Assembly: GCF_036010325.1 (NCBI RefSeq)
Contig: NZ_CP108549.1
Coordinates: 6,510,001 to 6,574,000, forward strand
Direction of reading: 5' to 3'
From: Streptomyces sp. NBC_01210
GTDB lineage: Bacteria > Actinomycetota > Actinomycetes > Streptomycetales > Streptomycetaceae
Length of the DNA: 64,000 nucleotides
This document shows positions 8,860 through 17,797 of the stretch, one piece after another. The notes below the pieces were generated by a model that was not told where the DNA came from, ran no database searches, and saw only the letters and a list, made by a program, of their open reading frames with translations. Numbering within the stretch: the stretch's first letter is position 1; every line of letters begins with the position of its first letter. The translations under genes were made by a program, and so were the position numbers.

Positions 8860-10632
8860 GTGACAACCAATCGCACGTCGAACCGCAGGCTTGCCGCAGG
8901 CACGGCTGTCGTGCTCGCGGCCCTGCTGACCACCACGGCCTGTGGCGGCAAGGACGACAAGAAGGACGGGGCCGGTGCGCCCGGCTTCAACGCCGGCATC
9001 GGCAAGGTGGCCAACGCGTCCGACACCAAGGGCGGCACGCTGAAATTCGTCGGCACACAGGACGCCGACTCGTGGGACCCGCAGCGCGGTTACTACGGCT
9101 TCATGTGGGACTTCGCCCGCTACTACACCCGCCAGCTCGTCAGCTTCAAGGCGGAGCCGGGCCAGGCCAGCACCGAGCTCGTCCCGGACCTCGCGACCGC
9201 GAAGGCCGAGATCTCGGACGGCGGCAAGACCTACAAGTACACCTTGAAGGATGGCGTGACCTGGGAGGACGGCACGCCCATCACTGCGCAGGACATCAAG
9301 TACGGCATCGAGCGCACCTGGGCCCAGGACGTTATCTCCGGCGGCCCGGTCTACCTGATGCAGGTGCTCGACCCGAAGACCGAGTACAAGGGTCCGTACA
9401 AGGACAAGTCCGCGGACAAGCTCGGCCTGAAGGCGATCGAGACGCCGGACGCGAAGACCATCGTCTTCAAGCTGCCGAAGCCGAACGGTGACTTCGAGCA
9501 GATGCTCGCCATGCCGGCTGCCTCTCCGGTGAAGAAGGAGAAGGACACCGCCGCCAAGTACGGCCTGAAGCCCTTCTCCAGCGGCCCGTACAAGATCGAC
9601 TCGTACGCGCCGAACAAGTCGATGTCGCTCTCCCGCAACACCAACTGGAAGCCCGCCTCGGACACCATCCGCAAGGCGCTTCCGGACAAGGTGACGGTCA
9701 CCTTCATGACCAACGCGGACGACATGGACAAGCGCCTGCTCAAGGGTGACTTCGACGTCGACATCAACGCGACCGGCATCGGCCAGGCGGCTCGCACCAC
9801 CGCTCTGCGCAAGCACAAGGACAACCTCGACAACGGCCAGACCGGCTTCATCCGCTACGCGGTCTTCCCGACGACGGTCAAGCCGTTCGACAACGTCGAG
9901 TGCCGCAAGGCAGTCATCTACGCCGCCGACAAGAAGTCGCTGCAGACCGCCCGTGGCGGCCCGCAGGCCGGTGGCGACATCGCCCCGAACATGCTCCCCG
10001 CGGGCATCAAGGGCTCGGACCCCACGTACGACCCGTACGAGGTCCTCAAGAACGACAGCAAGCCGGACGTCGCGAAGGCCAAGGCGGCGCTGAAGGCCTG
10101 TGGCCAGCCGAACGGCTTCAAGACCACCATCGCGGTGCGTAACAACAAGCCGGTCGAGGTCGCCACGGCCGTCTCGCTGCAGAACGCGCTGAAGCAGGTC
10201 GGCATCGACGCCCAGGTCGACCAGTTCGACGGCGCCCAGACGTCCGGCATCATCGGTTCGCCGAAGGTCGTGAAGTCCAAGGGCTACGGCATCATCATCA
10301 TGGGCTGGGGCGCGGACTTCCCGACCGGCCAGGGCTTCTCGCAGCCGCTGGTCGACGGCCGGTTCATCCTGCAGAGCGGTAACAACAACTTCTCCGAGCT
10401 GAACGACCCCGCGGTCAACAAGCTCTTCGACCAGGCCATCGCCGAGACGGACCCGGCCAAGGCCGGCGAGATCTACAAGCAGATGAACCAGAAGGTCTCC
10501 GAGGCCGCTGTCTACCTGCCCTTCGTCTACGACAAGACGATCACCTGGCGCAGCACTCGTCTGACCAACGCCTACACGGCCGACGCCTACAACGGCCGCT
10601 ACGACTACGCCTCGCTCGGCGTCGTCAAGTAA
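8860..10632 (+). CDS. Peptide-binding lipoprotein of ABC transporter
   Basis: 590-aa extracellular solute-binding protein, family 5, anchored as a lipoprotein. The signal peptide ends at the lipobox LTTTAC (lipid-modified Cys about residue 28). Family motifs include KTYKYTLKDGVTWEDGTPITAQDIKYGIER and, near the end, EAAVYLPFVYDKTITWRS. The GTG start at 8860 has GGAGG 11 nt upstream; the open frame continues further upstream but overlaps the preceding permease. Very lysine- and AAG-rich, as expected for a highly expressed protein. A strong hairpin follows the gene. Confidence 0.94.
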   Translation: MTTNRTSNRRLAAGTAVVLAALLTTTACGGKDDKKDGAGAPGFNAGIGKVANASDTKGGTLKFVGTQDADSWDPQRGYYGFMWDFARYYTRQLVSFKAEPGQASTELVPDLATAKAEISDGGKTYKYTLKDGVTWEDGTPITAQDIKYGIERTWAQDVISGGPVYLMQVLDPKTEYKGPYKDKSADKLGLKAIETPDAKTIVFKLPKPNGDFEQMLAMPAASPVKKEKDTAAKYGLKPFSSGPYKIDSYAPNKSMSLSRNTNWKPASDTIRKALPDKVTVTFMTNADDMDKRLLKGDFDVDINATGIGQAARTTALRKHKDNLDNGQTGFIRYAVFPTTVKPFDNVECRKAVIYAADKKSLQTARGGPQAGGDIAPNMLPAGIKGSDPTYDPYEVLKNDSKPDVAKAKAALKACGQPNGFKTTIAVRNNKPVEVATAVSLQNALKQVGIDAQVDQFDGAQTSGIIGSPKVVKSKGYGIIIMGWGADFPTGQGFSQPLVDGRFILQSGNNNFSELNDPAVNKLFDQAIAETDPAKAGEIYKQMNQKVSEAAVYLPFVYDKTITWRSTRLTNAYTADAYNGRYDYASLGVVK

Positions 10633-10698
10633 ATCCCAGTCAGTTCACGTTCCAGTGCCACACCCGCTAGGCACGAAGGGCAGGTGATGGCCGCGAGC

Positions 10699-10742
10699 GG
10701 TGGCCCGGAGCCCTCTGCATAAGAGAGGGCTCCCGGGCCACC
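10699..10742 (+). terminator. Strong hairpin between binding protein and permease genes
   Basis: Arms GGTGGCCCGGAGCCCTCT and AGAGGGCTCCCGGGCCACC pair over 18 bp with one bulged base and a 7-nt loop GCATAAG. It lacks a T tract. In ABC operons such a hairpin after the binding-protein gene often stabilises its mRNA or partly terminates, so that more binding protein than membrane parts is made. Confidence 0.8.
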
Positions 10743-10757
10743 GTCGGGCCGAGCGCA

Positions 10758-11756
10758 GTGCTTGCATATCTCATCAGGCGATTCTTCGCCGTCATCGTCA
10801 TGCTGATGGTCATCACGCTGGTGACCTTCGGAATCTTCTTCCTCTTCCCCAAGATGATCGGGACGGACCCGGCGCTGTACTTCGTCGGCAAGCAGTCCGA
10901 CCCCGCCTCCATCGAGGGCATCCGGCAGAAGATGGGCCTGGACGACCCGATCCTGGTCCAGTTCGGCAAGTTCGTGGTCGGACTGGTGGCGGGTCGTACG
11001 TACGCCAACGGCTCCGACGTGACGCAGTGCGCCGCGCCCTGCTTCGGGTACTCGTTCAAGACCGAGCAGGAGGTCTGGCCGCTGCTGCTAGAGTGGCTGC
11101 CGGTCACCCTCTCGCTCGCCGCGGGCGCTGTCGTGCTCTGGGTGATCGGTGGTGTCTCCACCGGAATCATCTCCGCCCTCAAGCGCGGTACGCCCCTGGA
11201 CCGTTCGGCGATGGGCATCGCCCTCGGCGGTGTCTCGCTGCCCATCTACTTCACCGGCATGCTGTCCCTGGCGCTCTTCTCCGACCAGCTGGGGTGGTTC
11301 GACCGGCCGGACGTGGCGTTCAGTGAGGATCCGGCGGCCTGGTTCAACGGCATGGTTCTGCCGTGGGTCACCCTGGCCTTCCTGTATGCCGCGATGTACG
11401 CCCGGCTCACCCGCGCCACGATGCTGGAGGTCCTCAACGAGGACTACATCCGAACCGCCAGAGCCAAGGGCCTCACGGAACCCGTGGTCATCGGCAAGCA
11501 CGCAATGCGCTCGACCATGACCCCGATCCTGACCGTCCTCGGCCTGGACCTCGGAGCCCTGGTGGGCGGCGCGGTCCTGACCGAGAGCACCTTCTCCCTG
11601 CACGGCCTCGGCTACAACGCGGTGAAGGCAATCAGCGACCACGATCTGCCCGTGATCCTCGGAGTCACGCTCATCGCGGCCTTCTTCGTCGTCCTCGCCA
11701 ACCTCGTCGTGGACCTCATGTACGCAGTGATCGACCCCCGAGTGAGGCTCTCATGA
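10758..11756 (+). CDS. Peptide ABC transporter permease (OppB/DppB type)
   Basis: 332 aa. It begins with the family's MLAYLIRRFFAVIVMLMVITLVTFGIFFLFP first helix and includes a long periplasmic loop (residues 30-105) and the EAA-like loop DYIRTARAKGLTEPVVIGKHAMRSTMTPILT. The C-terminus [17 protein letters not shown] is typical of OppB/DppB. GTG start 16 nt after the hairpin; its stop overlaps the next gene's start (ATGA), so the two are translationally coupled. Confidence 0.94.
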   Translation: MLAYLIRRFFAVIVMLMVITLVTFGIFFLFPKMIGTDPALYFVGKQSDPASIEGIRQKMGLDDPILVQFGKFVVGLVAGRTYANGSDVTQCAAPCFGYSFKTEQEVWPLLLEWLPVTLSLAAGAVVLWVIGGVSTGIISALKRGTPLDRSAMGIALGGVSLPIYFTGMLSLALFSDQLGWFDRPDVAFSEDPAAWFNGMVLPWVTLAFLYAAMYARLTRATMLEVLNEDYIRTARAKGLTEPVVIGKHAMRSTMTPILTVLGLDLGALVGGAVLTESTFSLHGLGYNAVKAISDHDLPVILGVTLIAAFFVVLANLVVDLMYAVIDPRVRLS

Positions 11757-12883
11757 CCACGGTGCCAGTCCCGGGAGAGACCCCCGGATCCCCCCTGACG
11801 AAGACCGGCGCCGTCGGCGAGCCCGTCTCCGCGGGCTCGGCCCCCTCCACCGCCTTCCTCGAAGTACGCGACCTGCAGGTGCACTTCCCGACCGACGACG
11901 GTCTCGTGAAGTCGGTCGACGGACTCTCCTTCACGCTGGAGAAGGGCAAGACCCTCGGCATCGTGGGCGAGTCGGGCTCCGGCAAGTCGGTGACCTCGCT
12001 CGGCATCATGGGCCTGCACCGCGTCGGCCAGTACGGCCGGCAGAAGGCGCACCTGTCCGGTGAGATCTGGCTGAACGGCAAGGAACTGCTGACCGCCGAC
12101 CCGGACGAGGTGCGCCGGCTGCGCGGTCGCGACATGGCGATGATCTTCCAGGATCCGCTGTCCGCGATGCACCCGTACTACACCATCGGCAAGCAGATCA
12201 GCGAGGCGTACCAGGTCCACAACAAGGTGGACAAGAAGACCGCCCGCAAGCGGGCCGTCGAGCTGCTGGACCGGGTGGGTATCCCGGAGCCCCACAAGCG
12301 GGTGGACAGCTACCCGCACGAGTTCTCCGGCGGTATGCGCCAGCGCGCGATGATCGCGATGGCGCTGGTCAACAACCCCGAGCTGCTCATCGCGGACGAG
12401 CCGACCACCGCGCTGGACGTCACCGTCCAGGCGCAGATCCTCGACCTGATCCGGGATCTGCAGATGGAGTTCGGCTCCGCGGTCATCATCATCACCCACG
12501 ACCTGGGCGTCGTCGCCGAGCTGGCCGACGACATCCTGGTGATGTACGGCGGCCGCTGCGTCGAGCGCGGTCCGGCCGAGAAGGTCTTCTACGAGCCGCA
12601 GCACCCCTACACCTGGGGCCTGCTGGGCTCGATGCCGCGCATCGACCGTGACCAGACCGAGCGCCTCATCCCGGTCAAGGGCTCCCCGCCCAGCCTGATC
12701 AACATCCCCAGTGGCTGTGCCTTCCACCCGCGTTGCCCGTACGCCGATGTGCCCAAGGGCGGGATCACCCGCACCGAGCGGCCCGAGCTGCGGGAGGTCG
12801 GCAGCCGGCACCACTCGGCCTGCCACATGTCGCAGGAGGACCGCACGCGGATCTGGACCGAAGAGATTGCGCCGAAGCTGTGA
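11753..12883 (+). CDS. Peptide ABC transporter ATPase (OppD/DppD type)
   Basis: 376 aa, cytoplasmic. Walker [16 protein letters not shown]-loop [12 protein letters not shown], signature [16 protein letters not shown], Walker [14 protein letters not shown] and the H-loop [11 protein letters not shown] are all intact. The C-terminus has the oligopeptide-transporter extension with Cys residues ([13 protein letters not shown] ... ACH), which in related ATPases binds an Fe-S cluster. The ATG overlaps the stop of the upstream permease gene by 4 nt (ATGA). Confidence 0.95.
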   Translation: MTTVPVPGETPGSPLTKTGAVGEPVSAGSAPSTAFLEVRDLQVHFPTDDGLVKSVDGLSFTLEKGKTLGIVGESGSGKSVTSLGIMGLHRVGQYGRQKAHLSGEIWLNGKELLTADPDEVRRLRGRDMAMIFQDPLSAMHPYYTIGKQISEAYQVHNKVDKKTARKRAVELLDRVGIPEPHKRVDSYPHEFSGGMRQRAMIAMALVNNPELLIADEPTTALDVTVQAQILDLIRDLQMEFGSAVIIITHDLGVVAELADDILVMYGGRCVERGPAEKVFYEPQHPYTWGLLGSMPRIDRDQTERLIPVKGSPPSLINIPSGCAFHPRCPYADVPKGGITRTERPELREVGSRHHSACHMSQEDRTRIWTEEIAPKL

Positions 12884-12948
12884 GTACTGCATCTTCCCCG
12901 GGGACAACCCCCGGACCCCCGGCCGGAAAAGATCGTAAGGATTCCGAG

Positions 12949-14232
12949 ATGGCGATCCCGGAGCAGGCCACCTCCTCGCCCGAGCCACTGCTCAGGGTCA
13001 CCGGACTGGTCAAGCACTTCCCGATCACGAAGGGGCTGCTGCGCCGGCAGGCCGGTGCCGTCCAGGCGGTCGACGGCATCAGCTTCGACGTACTTCCCGG
13101 CGAGACGCTCGGCGTCGTGGGTGAGTCCGGCTGCGGCAAGTCGACGATGGGCCGGCTCATCACCCGGCTGCTCGAACCGACCGGCGGCAAGATCGAGTTC
13201 GAGGGCAAGGACATCACGCACCTCGGTGTTTCGGGCATGCGCCCGATGCGCCGGGACGTCCAGATGATCTTCCAGGACCCCTACGGCTCGCTCAACCCGC
13301 GCCACACGGTCGGTTCGATCGTCAGCGCGCCGTTCAAGCTGCAGGGCGTCACGCCCGAGGGCGGGGTCAAGAAGGAGGTCCAGCGGCTGCTGGGCCTGGT
13401 CGGTCTCAACCCCGAGCACTACAACCGCTACCCGCACGAGTTCTCCGGCGGCCAGCGCCAGCGCATCGGTATCGCGCGGGCCCTCGCCCTGAAGCCGAAG
13501 CTGGTCGTGGCGGACGAGCCGGTCTCGGCGCTGGACGTGTCGATCCAGGCGCAGGTGGTGAACCTGCTGGACGACCTCCAGGACGAGCTGGGCCTCACGT
13601 ATGTGATCATCGCGCACGACCTGTCGGTCATCCGCCATGTCTCGGACCGCATCGCGGTGATGTACCTGGGCAAGATCGTCGAGCTGACGGACCGCAAGTC
13701 GCTGTACGAGGCGCCGATGCACCCGTACACGAAGGCCCTGCTCTCCGCGGTGCCGGTGCCGGACCCGAAGCGGCGCGGCGCCAAGAGCGACCGCATCCTG
13801 CTCAAGGGCGACGTCCCGTCACCGATCTCCCCGCCGACCGGCTGCCGGTTCCACACCCGGTGCTGGAAGGCGACGGATATCTGCAAGACGCAGGAACCGC
13901 CGCTGCTGGCACTGAAGACGGGCCACCAGGTGGCCTGCCACCACCCGGAGAACGCACCGGACCTGGCCCCGGGCGACAAGGCCCTGGAGTCGGCGCGCGA
14001 GGCGATCGAGATCGTCGACGTGTCGAAGAAGCCGGAGTCGGCGGAGCCCGCGGAGGCCGCTGCGGTTGCGGCGATCACGGTCGCGAAGACCGGCGGCGAG
14101 GCTGCGGACGGGACCTCTGCCGAGGCCGGCTCGGACCAGGCCGTTCCGTCGGAGGACGAGTCCGCGGACGCGGCCGCCGAGGAGACCTCCACCCAGGCCC
14201 CGGCCGAGGCTGAGGAGAGTGCCAAGGAGTAG
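12949..14232 (+). CDS. Peptide ABC transporter ATPase (OppF/DppF type) with acidic tail
   Basis: 427 aa. Complete ATPase motifs: Walker [14 protein letters not shown], signature [15 protein letters not shown], Walker [14 protein letters not shown]-loop [11 protein letters not shown], then the C-terminal Cys-rich oligopeptide extension ([18 protein letters not shown]). Beyond that is an unusual tail of about 85 residues, mostly Ala, Glu, Ser and Thr, with no family match I recognise. Start: ATG 12949 with AAGGA 7 nt upstream; a GTG at 12880 overlapping the oppD-like stop (GTGA) is a real alternative and would add 23 residues. Confidence 0.9.
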   Translation: MAIPEQATSSPEPLLRVTGLVKHFPITKGLLRRQAGAVQAVDGISFDVLPGETLGVVGESGCGKSTMGRLITRLLEPTGGKIEFEGKDITHLGVSGMRPMRRDVQMIFQDPYGSLNPRHTVGSIVSAPFKLQGVTPEGGVKKEVQRLLGLVGLNPEHYNRYPHEFSGGQRQRIGIARALALKPKLVVADEPVSALDVSIQAQVVNLLDDLQDELGLTYVIIAHDLSVIRHVSDRIAVMYLGKIVELTDRKSLYEAPMHPYTKALLSAVPVPDPKRRGAKSDRILLKGDVPSPISPPTGCRFHTRCWKATDICKTQEPPLLALKTGHQVACHHPENAPDLAPGDKALESAREAIEIVDVSKKPESAEPAEAAAVAAITVAKTGGEAADGTSAEAGSDQAVPSEDESADAAAEETSTQAPAEAEESAKE

Positions 14233-14250
14233 AACCGGCACAATTGCCGG

Positions 14251-14910
14251 GTGCTCCATGAACTGTTCACGCCCTCCGTCCAGCATGCGCTCGACCTCGT
14301 CGGGATCTTCGTCTTCGCGATCTCCGGCGCACTGCTCGCCGTACGCAAGAATTTCGACGTCTTCGGCATAGCCGTGCTCGCAGAGGTAACCGCGCTGGGC
14401 GGAGGGATGTTGCGGGACCTGATCATCGGGGCCGTACCGCCCGCGGCCTTCAGCGATCTCGGGTACTTCCTCACGCCGCTCGTGGCGACCGCCCTGGTCT
14501 TCTTCTTGCATCCGCACGTCGAGCGCATCCAGGTCGGGGTCAATGTCTTCGACGCCGCGGGCCTCGGGCTGTTCTGCGTCACCGGCACCACCAAGGCGTA
14601 CGAGTACGGGCTCGGCCTCACCGCCTCCGCGGCGCTCGGACTTGCCACCGCCGTCGGTGGCGGTGTGCTGCGTGACGTACTCGCCAACGAGGTGCCGTCG
14701 CTGCTGCGCTGGGACCGCGATCTGTATGCCGTCCCCGCCATCGTCGGCGCGACCATGGTGGTGGTCTCCATCCAGTTCGACGTACTGAACGCGGCCACCA
14801 GCGGACTCGCCGTGGTGACCGCGTTCGTACTGCGGCTGCTCGCGATGCGTTTCCACTGGCGGGCGCCGCGCGCCTGGAACCGGCGCTCGGAAGCCGCCGA
14901 AGAGAGCTAG
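14251..14910 (+). CDS. TRIC-like / UPF0126 membrane protein
   Basis: 219-aa integral membrane protein with six to seven hydrophobic helices and an internal duplication: GIFVFAISGALLAVRKNFDVFGIAVLAEVTALGGGMLRDLIIG is mirrored by GLGLFCVTGTTKAYEYGLGLTASAALGLATAVGGGVLRDVLANE. This glycine-rich GGGxLRD signature defines the UPF0126/YadS family, whose members resemble trimeric intracellular cation channels. GTG start 18 nt after the oppF-like stop. The TAG stop lies in a 14-bp tandem repeat. Confidence 0.88.
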   Translation: MLHELFTPSVQHALDLVGIFVFAISGALLAVRKNFDVFGIAVLAEVTALGGGMLRDLIIGAVPPAAFSDLGYFLTPLVATALVFFLHPHVERIQVGVNVFDAAGLGLFCVTGTTKAYEYGLGLTASAALGLATAVGGGVLRDVLANEVPSLLRWDRDLYAVPAIVGATMVVVSIQFDVLNAATSGLAVVTAFVLRLLAMRFHWRAPRAWNRRSEAAEES

Positions 14911-14937
14911 CCGAAGAGAGCCGGCCGAGGGGAGCCG
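14896..14937. repeat. 14-bp tandem repeat at the 3' end of the TRIC-like gene
   Basis: Three copies: GCCGAAGAGAGCTA, GCCGAAGAGAGCCG, GCCGAGGGGAGCCG. The TAG stop is formed at the junction of copies 1 and 2. Since 14 is not a multiple of 3, gain or loss of copies before the stop would alter the C-terminus. Confidence 0.85.
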
Positions 14938-15015
14938 GCGGAGCCGGACCGACTCCGGAGCGCCGCGTTCCGCCGACGCGGACAGGGGCCTCGTGCCGGG
15001 GCAGAGCAAAAAAGC

Positions 15016-15027
15016 TACCGCTCAGTA
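15016..15027. promoter_or_regulatory. Possible regulator box before thioesterase gene
   Basis: TACCGCTCAGTA, an imperfect palindrome (TAC-G and C-GTA halves), sits about 24 nt before the thioesterase ATG. It resembles operators of TetR-type regulators in general form, but no such regulator is adjacent. Confidence 0.25.
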
Positions 15028-15050
15028 ATTTTCTGTTGTACGGTGCCGCC

Positions 15051-15899
15051 ATGGCACAGGCAGTACAGGCAACCATCGGGGACAGCGAGTTCGACCGCGA
15101 CACCGCTGTCACCCTGCGCGCACCGGGCGTCTATGACGCGGAGCTCTCGGCGGGCTGGACGATCATCCGCGCCGTCAACGGCGGCTACCTGCTGGCCCTG
15201 CTCGGCCGTGCGCTCGGTGACGCCCTGGCGCACCCCGACCCGTTCACGGTCTCGGCGCACTACCTCACGGCGTCGCATCCGGGCCCCGCGGTGATCCGCA
15301 CCGAGGTCGTACGCAGCGGCCGCACCCTCTCCACCGGACAAGCCTCGCTGTTCCAGTACGCGGAGGACGGCACGGAGGTCGAGCGCATCCGTGTCCTCGC
15401 CTCGTACGGAGACCTGGACGCGCTGCCCGACGACGTGCGCACGTCGGCGAAGCCGCCCGTCATGCCGGCATTCCGGGACTGCCTCGGCCCGTCCGACGGC
15501 CCCGCGCCGAAGATCCCCGGCAGCTCGGCGATCACGGAACGCCTGAACATCAAGCTCGACCCGGCGACCCTCGGCTGGGCCGTCGGTGCCCCCTCCGGCA
15601 AGGGTGAGATGCGCGGCTGGTTCGGCCTCGCCGACGGCCGTGACGCGGACCCGTTCTCACTGCTGCTCACTGTCGACGCGCTGCCGCCGACCTCGTTCGA
15701 GCTGGGCCTGCCGGGCTGGACGCCGACGGTCGAACTCACCACGCACATCCGCTGCCGCCCGGCCCCCGGGCCGCTCCGGGTCTCCATCACGACCCGCAAT
15801 CTGGCCGGCGGATTCCTGGAGGAGGACGCGGAGGTCTGGGACAGCGCGGACCGTCTGGTGGCTCAGTCGCGCCAGCTGGCGAAGGCCCCGCGCGGCTGA
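15051..15899 (+). CDS. Acyl-CoA thioesterase, TesB/hotdog family
   Basis: 282-aa double-hotdog protein of the thioesterase family. Recognisable are GWTIIRAVNGGYLLALLGRAL (the N/G-rich segment facing the CoA site), FTVSAHYLTASHPGPAVIRTEVVRSGRTLSTGQASLFQ and, in the second half, RPAPGPLRVSITTRNLAGGFLEEDAEVWDSADRLVAQSRQ. It should hydrolyse acyl-CoA thioesters, with unknown chain preference. ATG start chosen because homology begins at MAQAVQAT; no clear ribosome site. Stands alone between the TRIC-like gene and the ArsR pair. Confidence 0.85.
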   Translation: MAQAVQATIGDSEFDRDTAVTLRAPGVYDAELSAGWTIIRAVNGGYLLALLGRALGDALAHPDPFTVSAHYLTASHPGPAVIRTEVVRSGRTLSTGQASLFQYAEDGTEVERIRVLASYGDLDALPDDVRTSAKPPVMPAFRDCLGPSDGPAPKIPGSSAITERLNIKLDPATLGWAVGAPSGKGEMRGWFGLADGRDADPFSLLLTVDALPPTSFELGLPGWTPTVELTTHIRCRPAPGPLRVSITTRNLAGGFLEEDAEVWDSADRLVAQSRQLAKAPRG

Positions 15900-15953
15900 G
15901 TAGGGGCGCGGTTGAGGCCGGGCACGGTTGGGGCGGGACCTCCATTCTCTTGC

Positions 15954-15965
15954 GGTTATATAACC
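15954..15965. promoter_or_regulatory. Perfect palindrome upstream of the ArsR gene
   Basis: GGTTATATAACC, a perfect 12-bp AT-centred palindrome in GC-rich DNA, with TATGTT at 15973-15978 just before the ATG as likely -10 of a leaderless transcript. ArsR repressors usually bind such sites near their own promoter, so it is a good autoregulatory operator candidate. Confidence 0.55.
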
Positions 15966-15984
15966 CGCGAAGTATGTTCGGGGT

Positions 15985-16302
15985 ATGCCCATACCGTTCG
16001 ACGTGCTCGCGGAGCCGAGCAGGCGCAGGATTCTCGATCTGCTCCTGGAGCGCCCGCACCTGGTCGGTGAGCTCACCGACCGGCTCGGCCTGAGCCAGCC
16101 CGGCACCTCCAAGCATCTGCGGGTGCTGCGGGAGGCCGGTCTGGTCCGGGTCCGCCAGGACGCCCAGCGCCGCTGGTACGAGCTGACGCCCGAGCCCCTC
16201 GCGGAGCTCGACGCCTGGCTCGCGCACTACCGCCATCTGTGGGCGGGGAGTCTCGACGCGCTCGAACGGCATCTCGACGCGATGGAGGACGACTCCTCAT
16301 GA
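15985..16302 (+). CDS. ArsR-family winged-helix regulator
   Basis: 105 aa, essentially one winged-helix domain: PSRRRILDLLLERPHLVGELTDRLGLSQPGTSKHLRVLREAGLVRVRQDAQRRWYEL (residues 11-67). It has no cysteines, so it is not a classical metal sensor; this subgroup commonly pairs with SRPBCC proteins and acts as a self-limiting repressor. The stop overlaps the next gene's start (ATGA). A perfect palindrome lies in its promoter. Confidence 0.92.
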   Translation: MPIPFDVLAEPSRRRILDLLLERPHLVGELTDRLGLSQPGTSKHLRVLREAGLVRVRQDAQRRWYELTPEPLAELDAWLAHYRHLWAGSLDALERHLDAMEDDSS

Positions 16303-17147
16303 ACCCGCACTCCGACACCCTCACCACGGCGGACGGGCGCACCGCGCTCCGGATGGAGCGCCGGCTCGCGCATCCGCCGCAGCGGGTCTGGGACGCGATC
16401 ACCCAACCCGCCCACCTCGCCCAGTGGTTCCCGTCCGAGGTGTCCGTGGAGCTCAGGCCCGGAGGGGCGATGGGCTTCTCCTTCCCCGGCGCCGGCGAGC
16501 CGGGGATGACCGGCACCGTGACGGACGCCGAGGAGCCGCGTGTCTTCGCCTTCACCTGGGGCGAGGACCATCTGCGCTGGGAGATCATCCCGGAGGGCGA
16601 GGGCTCGCTGCTCACTCTTGTGCACACCTTCGGCGACCGCTTCGGCGCGGCGAGCTTCGCATCCGGCTGGCATCTGTGCATCACAGCTCTGGAGCAGCTG
16701 CTGGACGGCGAGAAGGTGGACGTCGGCCGCGACAGGGGCGAACTGCACGAGGCGTATCTGGAGCAGTTCGACCTGGGGCGGGGCATCGTCGAGGACACCG
16801 CCGACGGACGGCGGATCCGCTTCGAACGGCAGCTGGTGCGGCCCGCGGAGACGGTCTGGGCGGAACTGACCGCAGGCACGGAGGCGTGGGAGGGCGCGCC
16901 GGTCCCGGCGGGCTTCACGGCCCCCAAGACCCCACCGGGCCCGGTCACCGAGGTACGGCGACCGGCCCTGCTCGCCTACGCCGTGGACCCGGAGGGCGAG
17001 GTCCGCTGGCAACTCGCCGAGGGCACGGGTCACGGCCCCCGCCTGATCCTGACCCAGACCGGCCCGCGGGACATGGACGTGGATGACCTGCTGGCCTCCT
17101 GGCACACCCGCCTCACCCACCTGGCGGCGCGCCTGCTGGAAGCGTAG
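16299..17147 (+). CDS. SRPBCC (AHSA1-like) domain protein
   Basis: 282 aa, cytosolic. Residues 12-145 form an AHSA1-type SRPBCC domain (RMERRLAHPPQRVWDAITQPAHLAQWFPSE ... GASFASGWHLCITALEQLLDGEKV); a second, more diverged half (RRIRFERQLVRPAETVWAELT) looks like a repeat of the same fold. The fold binds hydrophobic ligands; no substrate can be assigned. Coupled to the ArsR gene by a 4-nt overlap, so the regulator probably controls it. Its 3' end is overlapped by an antisense extension of the next gene. Confidence 0.88.
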   Translation: MNPHSDTLTTADGRTALRMERRLAHPPQRVWDAITQPAHLAQWFPSEVSVELRPGGAMGFSFPGAGEPGMTGTVTDAEEPRVFAFTWGEDHLRWEIIPEGEGSLLTLVHTFGDRFGAASFASGWHLCITALEQLLDGEKVDVGRDRGELHEAYLEQFDLGRGIVEDTADGRRIRFERQLVRPAETVWAELTAGTEAWEGAPVPAGFTAPKTPPGPVTEVRRPALLAYAVDPEGEVRWQLAEGTGHGPRLILTQTGPRDMDVDDLLASWHTRLTHLAARLLEA

Positions 17148-17743
17148 GGGCGGGTGGGTGGGGACATCCCGTTACGCGGCGCGGCCCACCACGATGCCAG
17201 TCGGCGGTACGCGTCCGCCCCCTCCGGTGCCTCCTGGACCGCCGCGAACGGGACCCCCTCGCCGCGGCTGTCCGCCGGCAGGACCTGCTGGGCGATCGGG
17301 AGGATGACCTTGGCCAACTCCTCGTCCAGGGCCATCGGGTGGCCCAGTGCCTGCGACAGGTCCCAGGTGTGGGTCACCGTCTCCATCACATAGCCACCCA
17401 CCGCCGCCGCGCCCGGCAGCTCCGCGGCCCACGGGACCGCCACCAGGCGGGACAGCTTCGCATCGTCCGCCCACGCCGCCGTGAAGCGGCGCCTCGCCTC
17501 CTCGTACGCCGTGGTCCAGCCGTCGTCCGCGACGCCGTCCACCCGTGCCGGCACCGCCAGGCCGTCGCCGCCCTCGCCAATGGTCGCGATCCGGTGCGTA
17601 CCGCCGACGACATGGGACAGCAGCGCCCGTACATCGAACTCCGTACAGGGCGTCGGGTCGCCGAGCCGCTCCGGCGTCACGGTCTTCAGCAGGCTCGCGA
17701 ACTGGTCGGCCGCGCGCTCGTACAGGGGGCGGGGGTCGTTCAT
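17030..17743 (-). CDS. TIGR03086-type metal-binding (maleylpyruvate-isomerase-like) protein, 3' frameshift likely
   Basis: Starts MNDPRPLYERAADQFASLLKTVTPERLGDPTPCTEFDVRALLSHVVGG, the DinB-fold, His-containing metal-binding family (H near residue 42; later METVTHTWDLSQALGH). ATG 17743 is preferred over ATG 17752 because GGAG lies 9 nt before it. As read, the ORF is 237 aa and runs about 118 nt antisense into the SRPBCC gene. The family is about 190 aa and usually ends in a GR-rich tail. A one-base shift near 17195-17200 would give VVGRAA then a TAA at 17172, exactly that length. Function unknown; divergent from a WYL regulator. Confidence 0.82.
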   Translation of the reverse strand: MNDPRPLYERAADQFASLLKTVTPERLGDPTPCTEFDVRALLSHVVGGTHRIATIGEGGDGLAVPARVDGVADDGWTTAYEEARRRFTAAWADDAKLSRLVAVPWAAELPGAAAVGGYVMETVTHTWDLSQALGHPMALDEELAKVILPIAQQVLPADSRGEGVPFAAVQEAPEGADAYRRLASWWAAPRNGMSPPTRPYASSRRAARWVRRVCQEASRSSTSMSRGPVWVRIRRGP

Positions 17744-17797
17744 GGTGTCCATCTCCTCAATTGCCGGTCTCGATGACGAGGCACACCCTGCCCGGAT

